Below are positions 25,042-34,373 of a DNA stretch of 64,000 nt, one piece after another (position 1 is the stretch's first letter; each line of letters starts with the position of its first letter). The translations under genes and the position numbers were made by a program. The stretch is taken from the NCBI GenBank assembly GCA_964531335.1, contig CAZHEV010000004.1, forward strand, positions 171,074 through 235,073, in the 5' to 3' direction. The notes under the pieces were generated by a model. It was not told where the DNA came from, ran no database searches, and saw nothing but the letters and a program-made list of their open reading frames with translations. The DNA is from CAZHEV01 sp964531335 [NCBI: uncultured bacterium]. GTDB lineage: Bacteria > Eisenbacteria > RBG-16-71-46 > CAZHEV01.

Positions 25042-25413
25042 CTACTCCTCTCGCTTCCGACCTGTGTAAGTGACGTAGCTTCCGGGTTGCTCGTGCACCG
25101 TCACGCGGCAAAGTCCGGGAAGATCCTCTTTGAGCTCGTTCCAGATCCAGACCACGAGGTACTCGCAAGTCGGATTATCGATGAAGTCGTTCAGGTTTCG
25201 ATGATCGAGCTTCGATAATACACGCTCCTTGACGACCCGTTCGAGCTCTCTAAAGTCTATCACCATGCCCGAGCGGCCGCCGGAGGTCCCCCGAACCGCT
25301 ACGGCGAGCTGGTAGTTGTGGCCGTGCACATCTTCGCAAGGCCCGTCGTAATGGGGCAGCCTGTGGGCCGCCGAGAACATGAACTCCTGAGTGATCTCCA
25401 ACTCCTCTTTCAT
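25042..25413 (-). CDS. queD: 6-carboxy-5,6,7,8-tetrahydropterin synthase (QueD/PTPS family)
   Basis: 123 residues from the ATG at 25413; the longer frame is unconserved. Zn ligands H17, H30 and H32 lie in FSAAHRLPHYDGPCEDVHGH, with C26 as the likely catalytic thiol in the QueD-type CxxxHGH spacing. CEYLVVWIWNEL and VTVHEQPGSYVTY match the family C-terminus. QueD converts dihydroneopterin triphosphate to 6-carboxytetrahydropterin in queuosine synthesis. First gene of the queD-folE-phosphatase operon. Confidence 0.92.
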   Translation of the reverse strand: MKEELEITQEFMFSAAHRLPHYDGPCEDVHGHNYQLAVAVRGTSGGRSGMVIDFRELERVVKERVLSKLDHRNLNDFIDNPTCEYLVVWIWNELKEDLPGLCRVTVHEQPGSYVTYTGRKREE

Positions 25414-25696
25414 GACAAACACATGCTCCCGCCGTCGCGCATGGGCTCTTCGATGCCGCAAGGCTCCGGCCGAACAAGGGGGCGATGGAAAACGACTGTC
25501 GCGTTGAGCTTCGTTCCGTGCGTCTCATCAAGTTTAGCAAAGCGCATCTTCCGCCGCTACAAGAAAGGCGACGTTGACCGGGGCCGCTTCCGGCGCTAGT
25601 GTGATTGCGAAGCCCGGCCGTCCGGGCGGGCGCGGCCGTCGCGGAGACGTGCCCGGGGCCGATCCGACGTGAAAGAGGGACGGAGGAGAAGTCGCG

Positions 25697-26527
25697 ATGC
25701 GAGAGTCGAACGCCGGAGGTGACGGCGTGAAGCAGCCCAAGGCGCTTACCATAGCCGGTTCGGACTCGGGCGGCGGTGCGGGCATACAGGCGGACATCAA
25801 GACGTTCATGGCGATGAAGGTGTACGGCATGAGCGTCATAACGGCGGTTACCGCTCAAAACACGGAGCAGGTCAGGGACATCCACCCTGTGCCGGCGGCG
25901 ATCGTCGCGTCCCAGATAGACGCGGTGCTCGATGACATAGGCGCGGGCGCGGTCAAGACCGGCATGCTGTTTTCACCTGAGACGATCGAGGCGGTAGCGG
26001 ATCGCCTCTGCGCTCATGCCGTGGAGCGGCTCGTCGTCGATCCGGTCATGGTCGCGAAAAGCGGCGACAAGCTGCTCGGCGAAGACGCCGTGCGACCCAT
26101 GGTGGAGAAGCTCCTGCCGCTCGCGCTCGTGGTGACGCCGAACGTGCCGGAAGCGGAAAGGCTCTCCGGGGTGAGGGTCGAGTCCAGGCGCGACATGTCG
26201 CGTGCGGCCAAGGCCATTCAAGACCTGGGGTCCAGGAATGTAATTGTGAAAGGCGGGCATATGAGCGCCGAGGCGGAGGCGTGCGATCTCCTGCTGACAG
26301 AGAATGGAGAGGAGATGCTCGTATGCTCGCGGAGGGTGGTGACCGGCTCCGGCCACGGAACGGGCTGCACCTTCTCCGCGGCCCTGACCGCCGCACTGGC
26401 CAAGGACATGAGACTCGAGGCGGCCCTGGAGAGCGCCAAGCGATTCATCACGAGCGCCCTGAAGGGCGCGGTCCCGATCGGAAGAGGAAACGGGCCCGTC
26501 GATCACCTTTGGCCGTTCAGAGAGTAG
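25697..26527 (+). CDS. thiD: Hydroxymethylpyrimidine/phosphomethylpyrimidine kinase
   Basis: 276 residues; GGAGGAG precedes the ATG. It belongs to the ribokinase-fold ThiD family: [20 protein letters not shown] near 19, then [31 protein letters not shown], and the anion-hole/catalytic region [20 protein letters not shown] near 217. It phosphorylates HMP and then HMP-P to HMP-PP for thiamine synthesis, the cofactor used by the two PFOR systems here. No TPP riboswitch is evident upstream and no other thi genes are adjacent. Confidence 0.95.
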   Translation: MRESNAGGDGVKQPKALTIAGSDSGGGAGIQADIKTFMAMKVYGMSVITAVTAQNTEQVRDIHPVPAAIVASQIDAVLDDIGAGAVKTGMLFSPETIEAVADRLCAHAVERLVVDPVMVAKSGDKLLGEDAVRPMVEKLLPLALVVTPNVPEAERLSGVRVESRRDMSRAAKAIQDLGSRNVIVKGGHMSAEAEACDLLLTENGEEMLVCSRRVVTGSGHGTGCTFSAALTAALAKDMRLEAALESAKRFITSALKGAVPIGRGNGPVDHLWPFRE

Positions 26528-26562
26528 GCCTGGTGCCGGCGGGCCCGTGATTTCCACTTGCT

Positions 26563-26579
26563 CCGGCCGTCGCGGCCGG
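26563..26579. terminator. Hairpin between convergent thiD and cyclophilin genes
   Basis: CCGGCCG, loop TCG, CGGCCGG: a perfect 7-bp stem in the 86-base convergent gap. There is no T tract on either side. Confidence 0.4.
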
Positions 26580-26613
26580 CGACTGGGTGGCCGCGGATGC
26601 GGCCCCTCTTGAT

Positions 26614-27276
26614 CTACTCCTTCTCCTTGGAGCCCTTGGCCTTGCCCTTCAGAGGATAGGGCTCGATGGTGACGTCCTGCATGGCCACCTTGGTCAGCGG
26701 GTTGTTCTTGTTGTCCCTCTTGACGTTCACGATCTTGTCGACCACGTCCATGCCCTCTATCACCTCGGCGAAGACGCTGTACTGGCCGTTCAGGTGGGGC
26801 GCGTTGGCCACGCAGATGAAGAACTGCGAGCCCGCGCTGTTGGGCTTTGCGCTTCTGGCCATGGACACCACGCCGCGGGTGTGCGGAAAGTCCGTGAACT
26901 CCGCGGGAATGGTTATCTCGTCGGGATGGCTTCCGTAGCCGTCGTTGCTCCTGTCGTCGTCCTTCGAGTTCATGTCGCCGCCTTGGATCATGAACCCGGG
27001 AATGATGCGGTGGAACGTGGTCCCATCGTAGAGGCCCCTGTTCGCCAGGTTCTTGAAGTTGGCGACGTGCTTCGGCGCCGCCTCGGGATAAAACCTTATG
27101 ACCATCTTGCCGAGGTCCTTGTCGCCGTGCGCCATGTCCAAGACCGCCACGCTGTCGGGCTCCTTGGCCTTCAGGGCCTTGGCGTCCACCTCCATGACTT
27201 TTTGCGAATCGGCGGCCTCAGGCATGGCGATCACCAAGATACAGAACGCGATGGCTACACTGAAAACGGCTTTCAT
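26614..27276 (-). CDS. Secreted cyclophilin-type peptidyl-prolyl isomerase
   Basis: 220 residues from the ATG at 27276 (GGAGGAG upstream); the longer frame is not used. A signal peptide (MKAVFSVAIAFCILVIAM) directs export. The cyclophilin core shows YDGTTFHRIIPGFMIQGGD, SAGSQFFICVA and LNGQYSVFAEVIEGMDVVDK, with the catalytic Arg of FHR present. It catalyses proline isomerisation during periplasmic protein folding. It ends in a Lys-rich tail. Confidence 0.92.
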   Translation of the reverse strand: MKAVFSVAIAFCILVIAMPEAADSQKVMEVDAKALKAKEPDSVAVLDMAHGDKDLGKMVIRFYPEAAPKHVANFKNLANRGLYDGTTFHRIIPGFMIQGGDMNSKDDDRSNDGYGSHPDEITIPAEFTDFPHTRGVVSMARSAKPNSAGSQFFICVANAPHLNGQYSVFAEVIEGMDVVDKIVNVKRDNKNNPLTKVAMQDVTIEPYPLKGKAKGSKEKE

Positions 27277-27378
27277 GACATCTCCTCCAATCGGCCGCGC
27301 CCTCTGGGGCGGCGCGGCTTCGGCCCGTGATGATCGACCCCGCTGCCTGAGCGGCATCGTGGATCGCCGATCTCACTC

Positions 27379-28629
27379 CTACTTGAAAACCTTCGTTATG
27401 CGCTCCAGGGCCCAGTCGACCTCTTCGCGCTTTATGATCAAAGGCGGTGCGAAACGGACCACCTGCTCGTGGGTTTCCTTGGCAAGCACCCCGAGCTTCA
27501 TCAGCTCCTCGGTGAATCTTCTGCCCTTGCCGGACTCCACCTTGACCTCCACTCCTATCAGCAATCCTCTGCCCCTGACCTCTTTGACATGGGGCGAGCT
27601 CATCTCCTTCAGCTTGGAGACGAAGTAGCGTCCCAGCTCCGCCGCGTTTTCGACGAGCTTCTCGTCCAGTATCACGTCCAACGCGGCGCTGCCCACGGCG
27701 CAGGCCATGGGGCTGCCCCCGAAGGTGCTTCCGTGGTCGCCGGGATGAAACACGCCCATTACCTCGTCGGAGGCCACCGCGGCCGAGACGGGCAGGAAGC
27801 CTCCGCTGAGCGCCTTGCCGATTATGACGACGTCGGGCTTTATCCCGTCGTGCTGGTAGCAGAACAGCTTCCCGGTCCTGCCGAGGCCGGTCTGTATCTC
27901 ATCGGTCATCAGAAGGACGCGCTTCGCCGTGCATATCTCACGGACCTTCTTCATATATCCGTCCGGAGGGACCATGACGCCGCCCTCGCCCTGGATGGGC
28001 TCGACGAGGAAAGCCGCCGTGTTCTCCGTGATCGCCGGCTCCAGGGCGCCCGCGTCTCCGTAGGGGATCACCTTGAAGCCGGGGGTGAACGGGCCGAAGC
28101 CCCGCTTGTACTGCTCCTCGGTGGTGAAGCTCACTATGGTCGTCGTCCTGCCGTGGAAGTTGTTGTCGCAGACTATTATCTCCGCGGCGCCCTCGGGAAC
28201 CCCCTTTACGGTGTACGCCCACTTGCGCGACATCTTCACCGCGGTCTCGACCGCCTCCGCCCCGGAGTTCATGAGCAGGCACTTGTCCATGCCGACGAGG
28301 TCGCAGATCTGCTTCGAGAACTTGCCCATCCTGTCGTTGTAGAACGCCCTGGACGTGAGGGTGAGGACGTCCGCCTGGCGCTTCATGGCGGCGACTATTC
28401 TCGGGTGCCGGTGCCCCTGGTTCAAGGCGGAGTAGGCGCTGAGCATGTCCATGTACTTGCGCCCGTCCACGTCCCAGACCCACACGCCTTCGCCCTTCGA
28501 GATAACCACCGGAATAGGATGGTAGTTGTGAGCGCTGTACCTTTCGGTGAGTTCGATCTCCGCTCCGGCGAGCCCCGCCGGCTTGCCGGTCGCCTGTTGC
28601 CCCTTGGTATTCCTGTCTGTGTTTAGCAT
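27379..28629 (-). CDS. rocD: Ornithine aminotransferase
   Basis: 416 residues from the ATG at 28629 (a GTG two codons upstream is possible). PLP-dependent class III aminotransferase: [58 protein letters not shown] and the PLP lysine in [32 protein letters not shown] matches ornithine-oxo-acid transaminase. It interconverts ornithine and glutamate semialdehyde in arginine/proline metabolism. Its own strong promoter lies at 28775-28804. Confidence 0.92.
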   Translation of the reverse strand: MLNTDRNTKGQQATGKPAGLAGAEIELTERYSAHNYHPIPVVISKGEGVWVWDVDGRKYMDMLSAYSALNQGHRHPRIVAAMKRQADVLTLTSRAFYNDRMGKFSKQICDLVGMDKCLLMNSGAEAVETAVKMSRKWAYTVKGVPEGAAEIIVCDNNFHGRTTTIVSFTTEEQYKRGFGPFTPGFKVIPYGDAGALEPAITENTAAFLVEPIQGEGGVMVPPDGYMKKVREICTAKRVLLMTDEIQTGLGRTGKLFCYQHDGIKPDVVIIGKALSGGFLPVSAAVASDEVMGVFHPGDHGSTFGGSPMACAVGSAALDVILDEKLVENAAELGRYFVSKLKEMSSPHVKEVRGRGLLIGVEVKVESGKGRRFTEELMKLGVLAKETHEQVVRFAPPLIIKREEVDWALERITKVFK

Positions 28630-28774
28630 GGCCACCTCGTATGGTTCAGTAGGCTAGTTCCCGGGGACGAACCCAAAATCTCTCCTGGAGCGCCGGCGTG
28701 TCGAGGGGCTCCTCAGATAGCGGCTCAGCCGCGTGGTGCGCTGGGTCGGCGTGGGTTGGAAGGGCACTGCACAA

Positions 28775-28804
28775 TATATAGATTGAAAAACGGGGCCCTG
28801 TCAA
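28775..28804 (-). promoter_or_regulatory. Promoter of ornithine aminotransferase
   Basis: Minus strand TTGACA (28799-28804), 18-base spacer, TATATA (28775-28780). It predicts a leader of about 140 bases. Confidence 0.6.
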
Positions 28805-28822
28805 GGCCCATCTCGCCGGGCT

Positions 28823-30877
28823 TTAGGGCTCTCCGGAGGCCCTTTCTCTCAGCAGCCTGTCCAGTCTGGAGGAGGCCGCCGTATCCCCCGGCGCGTATTT
28901 CAGGCCCTGGCGCAGCAGTCCTATGGCCTGGGAGGTAGCTCCCATCTCCTTATATACTCCTGAAAGCCCGAAGTACGCGGGCGCGATGGCCTCGTCCTGC
29001 TCCAGGACCCGCCGGTAGCTGATCACGGCTTTATCCCACATGCCCAGATCGTGGCTGCACCTGGCCACGCCGAAGACCGCCTCCAGCCAACCCGGGTCCA
29101 GGGCGGCCGCCGCCTGGTAGTGGGGCAGCGCGCTCTCGCAATCGCCTTTCTCCTGGTAAGCCCGCGCGAGGTTGAACTGGGCCGCGGCGAACGAAGGATC
29201 CAGCTCCACCGCGCTTTGGTACCATTTTATGGCCTCGTCCAGGCGGCCCCGGACCGCGCTGGACAGGCCCAGCATGTTCAGAGAGGGCACGTACTCGGGG
29301 TCCAGCTCCACCGCTTCGGAGAAAAGGCTCCGGGCCAGGTCCTTTCTGCCCATTTCCCAGAGCACGATCCCCAGGTGATGTCTCGGCCTGGGGTTCTCCG
29401 GGCCGGTCCTGCGCCACTGGGTGAGAAATGTCACATCGTCGCTCCAAATCCGCCCGCGTTGAATTGTAACGCCGGCGAAGGCCGCGATGAGCGCGAGCGC
29501 GAGCGCCAGCTTGGCCGTCTTGAAGCTCCGGGGTGCTCGGCCCGCGTGATATACCACAAGCCCCACGGCGGCGACGATCCCTATCAAGGGGGTGACGGTG
29601 TAGCGCTCGTCGAATACGGTCTCCTGCCGGACTATGTTGGAGGTCGGCAGAAACGTGACGCCGGCCCAGGCCAGCCAGAAGGCGGCCTGCCTGCGCGCCG
29701 CTCGGCCGGCCTTCGAAGACAGGGCGATCGCGGCGACGGCCATGGCGACGGCGATCGCGACTCTCGGCCGGGAGAACCAGTCTCCGAAGAAAGGCTCATA
29801 TGCGAGCGCCACGGAAGGGGCAAGCGACGTGGTCAGGAGATACAGGTAAGACTTGAGAGTGAGTATGGGATCGAAGGCTGTCTCGGTGGAGAGCCCGGGC
29901 AAGGCCAGGCGCCTGAGCGCCAGGTAGCCCGCCAGCACGATCCAGAACGGAAGCCCCCTGAGAAGGGCCCGGCGCAGCTTGAGCTTCCAGGATGTCTCTT
30001 GCGCTCCTTCGGCCCTGGGCCGTGCGACGTCCGGAATCTCCATGAGCAATAAGATCGCGGGCAGGGTGACCGCGGTCTCCTTTGACAGAAGCGCCAGGGC
30101 GTAGAAGACTACCGCCGCCGCGTAGGACGCGGCGCCCCTTTGCGTATATGCGAGGTAAGTGGCCAAGAGAAACAGGATGCACAGGAGGTCGCCCCTCGCT
30201 CCGAGGGCCATTCCCACGGAGGTGACGGCGGGGTGCAGGGCGAAAAGGAGTGCCATAATGCAAGCCGTCCATCCTCGCCCGGGATCGAGAAGGCGCCGCA
30301 GCAGGAAGTACAGCGCGAGGGCTACCCCCATCAGCAGGAGGAGATTGGTGACGTGGTAGCCCAGAGGGTCCGCTCCCCAGAGGCGATACTCCATGGCGAA
30401 GGAGAGAAGGGTTATCGGCCTGTAGTAATCGAGTCCCGTGTAGAACTGCACGGAGAAGGCGTTGGTGAGCTTCCCGGGATCGGTCACCACCTCGTTCTCG
30501 ACTATCACGTAGCGATCGTCGTATACGAAATCGTTTCCCAGCGAAAACGCGTAGGCCAGCAAAAGGGCCGCGACTATTGCGAGCACCTTGTATGAATGCG
30601 TGCCCCGCGGGGGGGAGACGGCCCTGCGGCCGGCTCCCGTGGCGGTCCGGCCCCCCTCGGACCCTCCGGCGCCGCCCGCGCCTCGGCGGGATCCTCCGGC
30701 CTCACTCACGCCAGGGCGCCGCCTCTTGGCGTCTTGCCTTCCGGGGGCGCCCGCCTTACCGCCGCGGTGCCTCTTGGATCCCGATCCTTCCGCCGGGCCC
30801 TTCGCTGTATCTGCCCTTCGCGCGCCGCCCTTGGAACGTCTCCTCTTGTCCGTCATATTGGATGCCCGCGTGCTCAT
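28823..30877 (-). CDS. TMTC-like membrane protein with C-terminal TPR repeats
   Basis: 684 residues. A ~70-residue basic, Arg/Gly-rich N-terminus is followed by about ten transmembrane segments (roughly 85-470) and then four to five tetratricopeptide repeats (480-675). DYYRPITLLSFAMEYRLWG and HVTNLLLLMGVALALYFLLR match the protein O-mannosyltransferase-like (TMTC/DUF1736) family seen in many Gram-negative uncultured lineages. A glycosyltransferase role using a polyprenyl-linked sugar donor is inferred; the TPR domain probably binds a protein partner. An ATG at 30856 is an alternative start. Confidence 0.82.
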   Translation of the reverse strand: MSTRASNMTDKRRRSKGGARRADTAKGPAEGSGSKRHRGGKAGAPGRQDAKRRRPGVSEAGGSRRGAGGAGGSEGGRTATGAGRRAVSPPRGTHSYKVLAIVAALLLAYAFSLGNDFVYDDRYVIVENEVVTDPGKLTNAFSVQFYTGLDYYRPITLLSFAMEYRLWGADPLGYHVTNLLLLMGVALALYFLLRRLLDPGRGWTACIMALLFALHPAVTSVGMALGARGDLLCILFLLATYLAYTQRGAASYAAAVVFYALALLSKETAVTLPAILLLMEIPDVARPRAEGAQETSWKLKLRRALLRGLPFWIVLAGYLALRRLALPGLSTETAFDPILTLKSYLYLLTTSLAPSVALAYEPFFGDWFSRPRVAIAVAMAVAAIALSSKAGRAARRQAAFWLAWAGVTFLPTSNIVRQETVFDERYTVTPLIGIVAAVGLVVYHAGRAPRSFKTAKLALALALIAAFAGVTIQRGRIWSDDVTFLTQWRRTGPENPRPRHHLGIVLWEMGRKDLARSLFSEAVELDPEYVPSLNMLGLSSAVRGRLDEAIKWYQSAVELDPSFAAAQFNLARAYQEKGDCESALPHYQAAAALDPGWLEAVFGVARCSHDLGMWDKAVISYRRVLEQDEAIAPAYFGLSGVYKEMGATSQAIGLLRQGLKYAPGDTAASSRLDRLLRERASGEP

Positions 30878-31228
30878 GCGCCTTCACGATCGTCGGATGC
30901 CGATGACCCTATGGGATCCCGGCCGTGAATAAGTCAATATTACTAATGTCTCAGGCCCGTGGGTTCAAGTCCAAAGGGTCGGTTCGGCAACCGCCGAATG
31001 CCTTGACACTCCCGCGGAGCTGCTAATAAGCTAAAAGGCTCGGACTGAGAACGCCTGAGGGCCGGCGGAGAGGTCGTCGCCCGAGAGAGATTCTCTGCAC
31101 GCAGCCGGCCGCGGCCATGCACACCTCCGGGACGGGCCGATGGGCGGCGGGCCACCTCGCGGCCGGGCCTCGATAGATACTCCGGAGATCCTCCGGCAGA
31201 GTTGTTCTCCCCAAGGAGGCGGCCGGCC
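30878..31228. other. Divergent intergenic region TMTC-like / archease
   Basis: 351 bases. No gene is supported. A possible + promoter (31003-31029) is listed. A T-arm-like stretch at 30957-30972 was examined as a tRNA and rejected. Confidence 0.45.
31003..31029 (+). promoter_or_regulatory. Possible promoter of the archease-rtcB operon
   Basis: TTGACA (31003-31008) and TAATAA (31024-31029), but with a 15-base spacer; an 18-base alternative is TAAGCT. The leader to archease would be near 195 bases. Confidence 0.3.
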
Positions 31229-31678
31229 ATGTCCGAAGATAGATCGCATTTCTCCCGGTACAGATTTCTCGAGCACGAGGCGGACGTGGGCGTTCGAGGG
31301 GAGGGGGATTGCTGGGAGTGCGCCTTCGCCGCTGGGGCGCTGGGGCTGCTGGAGATCATGGCCGAGCCTTCGTCGGTGCGCGACGTCGAAGAGCGACACA
31401 TAGAGCTGCGGCGTGAGGACATCGGCGGGCTCTTCGTTGCCTGGCTGAACGAGATGGTGTGCCTGAGGGACGTCGAGGGATTGCTCTTTCGTCACTTCGA
31501 CGTGGACATAGAGGAGGACGAGGAGGGAGGATACGTGCTGCGTGCCACGGCGCGCGGCGAAACGTTGTCCCAGGAGCGCCACGACCTGAGAACCGAGGTC
31601 AAGGCCGCGACGCTGTCCGGCCTCAAGTTCGGCGAGGAGGAGGGGGTGCGCTTCGTGCAATGCCTGCTGGACGTATGA
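31229..31678 (+). CDS. Archease
   Basis: 149 residues from the ATG at 31229, with AAGGAGG 9 bases upstream. It matches the archease fold: YRFLEHEADVGVRGEGD at the start, the acidic metal-binding positions, and VKAATLSGLKFGEEEGVRFVQCLLDV at the end. Archease accelerates RtcB guanylylation and lets it turn over repeatedly. rtcB is the next gene (128 bases downstream), the usual arrangement. Confidence 0.92.
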   Translation: MSEDRSHFSRYRFLEHEADVGVRGEGDCWECAFAAGALGLLEIMAEPSSVRDVEERHIELRREDIGGLFVAWLNEMVCLRDVEGLLFRHFDVDIEEDEEGGYVLRATARGETLSQERHDLRTEVKAATLSGLKFGEEEGVRFVQCLLDV

Positions 31679-31806
31679 CCCGGCGGGGCCTTCCCGGGCC
31701 CCCGGCGCCCGGTCGCGTCCGCGCGGGGCAGCTTGACCGGATTATCTTCGCGCCGGCGCGGTCGCTAGTCCGCGCGGCGGCGCGATAGAGATGGGAGTGA
31801 TGGTCG

Positions 31807-33261
31807 ATGTCGGCAGCCGAGAAGCGAAACAACCTGGTCAAGGTCGCTCGCAACGTGTGGGAGATCCCGAGAAGCGGCGACATGCTGGTGCCCGGCCGCA
31901 TTTTCGCCGGCAAGAGCACCATAGACCAGCTTCTCCAGGAGGCGCCCAAGAAGGAGTGGGACGCGCTCAAGCAGATCGAGAACGTGGCTTGCCTGCCGGG
32001 GATACAGAAGGCGAGCCTCGCGATGAGCGACGTCCATCCCGGCTACGGGTTCCCCATCGGCGGAATCGGCGCCTTCGACTCGGAGAGCGGGATAATTAGC
32101 GTGGCCGGGGTGGGTTTTGACTGCAACTGCGGAGTGCGTACTCTTCTCAGTTCCCTCGACAAGGAGGACGTGGAGCGCCGCAAGAAAGACCTCGTGGATG
32201 AGATGTTCAGGTCCGTCCCCGCGGGCGTCGGATCGACCGGTGAGATAAAGCTCAACGAGCGCGAGATCGACAAGGTGCTGACCCAGGGCGCGCGTTACGC
32301 GGTCTCCAGGGGATACGGAGGCGAGCGGGACCTGGAGTACACCGAGGAGAACGGATGCATAAAGGGCGCCGACCCGCAGGTCGTGAGCAAAAAGGCCAAG
32401 CAAAGGCAGTCCAAACAGGTGGGCACCTTGGGCTCGGGCAATCATTACATGGAGGTGCAGTACGTAGACGAGATCTTCGACGAGGAGGCCGCGCGGGCGT
32501 ACGGCCTCGAGCCTGGACGGGTCGTCGTCTCGATCCATTGCGGCAGCAGGGCCCTCGGACATCAGATAGGAACGGACTACCTCGAGATCATGGAGCGCGC
32601 GGCCAAGAAGTACAAGATCCCCGTCAGGGAGCGGGAGCTCGTGTGCGCGCCGTTCAAGAGCCCCGAGGGGCAGGACTACTTCGCCGCCGTCATGGCCGCT
32701 ATAAACTGCGCCTTCGCCAACAGGCAGATCCTGGCTCACCTCGTGAGGAAGTGCTTCGAGAAGGTGTTCGGCACGAGCGAGGACGAGATGCCCATGTTCT
32801 ACGACATAGGACACAACACCTCGAAGCTCGAGAAGCACGGCGGCAAGAGCCTCGTCGTGCACCGCAAGGGCTCCACGAGGGCGTTCGGCCCGGGGCACCC
32901 GGAGATACCGCAGGCGTACAGATCGATCGGCCAGCCCGTCCTGGTGGGAGGGACGATGGGGACCAGCTCCTACGTTCTAAAAGGCACCGCGAAAGGGATG
33001 CAGGAGACTTTCGGTTCCGCGTGTCACGGAGCGGGGCGGGTCATGTCCCGCCAGCAGGCTAAGAAGAAGTGGGGCGGACGCGACCTGGTGAGAGATCTGG
33101 AGGAGAAGGGCATCCTCATAAGGGGCCATTCCCTGCGCGGTGTCGCCGAGGAGGCGCCGGGGGCTTACAAGGACGTCACCGAGGTGGTGGACGTCATGGA
33201 CCAGACCGGCGTCGCGTTGAAGGTCGCTAGAACCAGGCCGTTGGCTTGCGTAAAAGGATAG
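31807..33261 (+). CDS. rtcB: RNA-splicing ligase RtcB
   Basis: 484 residues. It ligates 2',3'-cyclic-phosphate or 3'-phosphate RNA ends to 5'-OH ends using GTP and Mn2+. The Mn ligands and guanylylation site are present: DCNCGVRTLL near 101, GSGNHYMEVQ, SIHCGSRALGHQIG, DIGHNTSKLEKH and the nucleophile region SACHGAGRVMSR near 408. It follows archease and precedes an NrnA-type nuclease by 12 bases, suggesting an RNA repair/turnover operon. Confidence 0.97.
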   Translation: MSAAEKRNNLVKVARNVWEIPRSGDMLVPGRIFAGKSTIDQLLQEAPKKEWDALKQIENVACLPGIQKASLAMSDVHPGYGFPIGGIGAFDSESGIISVAGVGFDCNCGVRTLLSSLDKEDVERRKKDLVDEMFRSVPAGVGSTGEIKLNEREIDKVLTQGARYAVSRGYGGERDLEYTEENGCIKGADPQVVSKKAKQRQSKQVGTLGSGNHYMEVQYVDEIFDEEAARAYGLEPGRVVVSIHCGSRALGHQIGTDYLEIMERAAKKYKIPVRERELVCAPFKSPEGQDYFAAVMAAINCAFANRQILAHLVRKCFEKVFGTSEDEMPMFYDIGHNTSKLEKHGGKSLVVHRKGSTRAFGPGHPEIPQAYRSIGQPVLVGGTMGTSSYVLKGTAKGMQETFGSACHGAGRVMSRQQAKKKWGGRDLVRDLEEKGILIRGHSLRGVAEEAPGAYKDVTEVVDVMDQTGVALKVARTRPLACVKG

Positions 33262-33273
33262 AGAGGGAGAACA

Positions 33274-34278
33274 TTGAAAGGCAGCGCCGCCGCGAATCAG
33301 ATCGATGAGATAGTCCGGATCCTCAAGTCCGAGGACCGTTTTCTAATCACGTCCCACCTCAAGCCCGAGGGCGACTCCATCGGGAGCCAGCTCGCGCTGA
33401 AGCTCGCGCTGCTCAGGCTGGGCAAGGAGTGCGTCGTCGTGGACGACGATCCCATCCCGGACATATTCAGGTTCCTTTCGGGCAGCAATGAGATAGTGCG
33501 GCCGGAGAAGGTGGGCGAAGTTCCCCCCGTCTCGGTGGTCCTGGACTGCGGGCAGTGGGACAGGCTCGGGGAGGCGGGGGAGCTCGCCCGCCGGGCGGGC
33601 ACTATCATCAATATCGATCACCATCCCGACACGAAGGGCCTGGGGCATTACAACTATATCGACCCCGTGGCCTCGGCGAGCGGCGAGCAGGTCTACGAGG
33701 TGGCAAGGCGTCTCGGACCCTTGGATCACGACATAGCGCTGTGCGTCTACGTGGCCATAGTCTCGGACACGGGCGGCTTCCGCTACTCGAACACCACGGC
33801 GGCGACCCATCGGATAACGTCGGAGCTTCTGAGGCTGGGGGTCAAGTCCAACGAGGTGGCGTACGAGCTGTACGAGTCCGATCCTCCCAGCCTGGTCAAG
33901 GCGATGGGCCTTGCGCTATCACGGATAAAGCTCCGCGACGGCGTCGCGTGGGCCCATCTGTCCAAGTCGGACCTGGAGGTGGCCGGGGCCTGGGGCCATC
34001 CTCTCGAGACCGAGAAGATAATCCGCCAAATGAGGACTATGAACGGGGTGCGCGTTGTGATCTTCTTGACGGAGATGGAAAGCGGTGAGGTGAAGGTGAA
34101 TCTCCGGGCGAGGCCGGGCTTCGACGTGGGGAGCCTGGCCAACGATCTCGGAGGCGGGGGGCATCGCCAGGCGTCGGGTTGCACGATGAGTGGCTCTTTG
34201 GCCGAGGCCGAAGCGGTGGTATTGGGAGAGGTCTTCCGCAGGTTGGAGGGCGCGGAGTCCGGCGGAGACGAGAGATGA
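33274..34278 (+). CDS. nrnA: DHH-family phosphoesterase (NrnA-like oligoribonuclease / pAp phosphatase)
   Basis: 334 residues from a TTG start with GAGAGGGAG upstream. The DHH domain shows SHLKPEGDSIGSQLALKL near 27, CVVVDDDPIP, the signature NIDHHPDT near 112, and VSDTGGFRYSNT. The DHHA1 domain ends GGGGHRQASGCTMSG. NrnA degrades very short RNAs and 3'-phosphoadenosine 5'-phosphate in bacteria lacking Orn. Here the first motif is HLKPEGD rather than the usual H-x-x-PDGD. The 12-base gap to rtcB supports co-transcription. Confidence 0.9.
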   Translation: MKGSAAANQIDEIVRILKSEDRFLITSHLKPEGDSIGSQLALKLALLRLGKECVVVDDDPIPDIFRFLSGSNEIVRPEKVGEVPPVSVVLDCGQWDRLGEAGELARRAGTIINIDHHPDTKGLGHYNYIDPVASASGEQVYEVARRLGPLDHDIALCVYVAIVSDTGGFRYSNTTAATHRITSELLRLGVKSNEVAYELYESDPPSLVKAMGLALSRIKLRDGVAWAHLSKSDLEVAGAWGHPLETEKIIRQMRTMNGVRVVIFLTEMESGEVKVNLRARPGFDVGSLANDLGGGGHRQASGCTMSGSLAEAEAVVLGEVFRRLEGAESGGDER

Positions 34279-34373
34279 AAGCCTAAGTGGCGAAGATGAG
34301 GCCATGCCCGCCGGCTCATGGGGGGGCACGGAAACCGCCGGCGCGCATGCCGGCCCGGGGGGGTGAGCTGCTC

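Noticed and set aside
25414-25696. preQ1 or TPP riboswitch upstream of queD or thiD
   Set aside because: No conserved core elements of either riboswitch class were recognised on the relevant strand.
30946-31000. Possible tRNA: GTGGGTTCAAGTCC looks like a T-arm
   Set aside because: The T-stem does not pair beyond three bases, there is no D-arm, anticodon arm or acceptor stem in either direction, and no CCA end.
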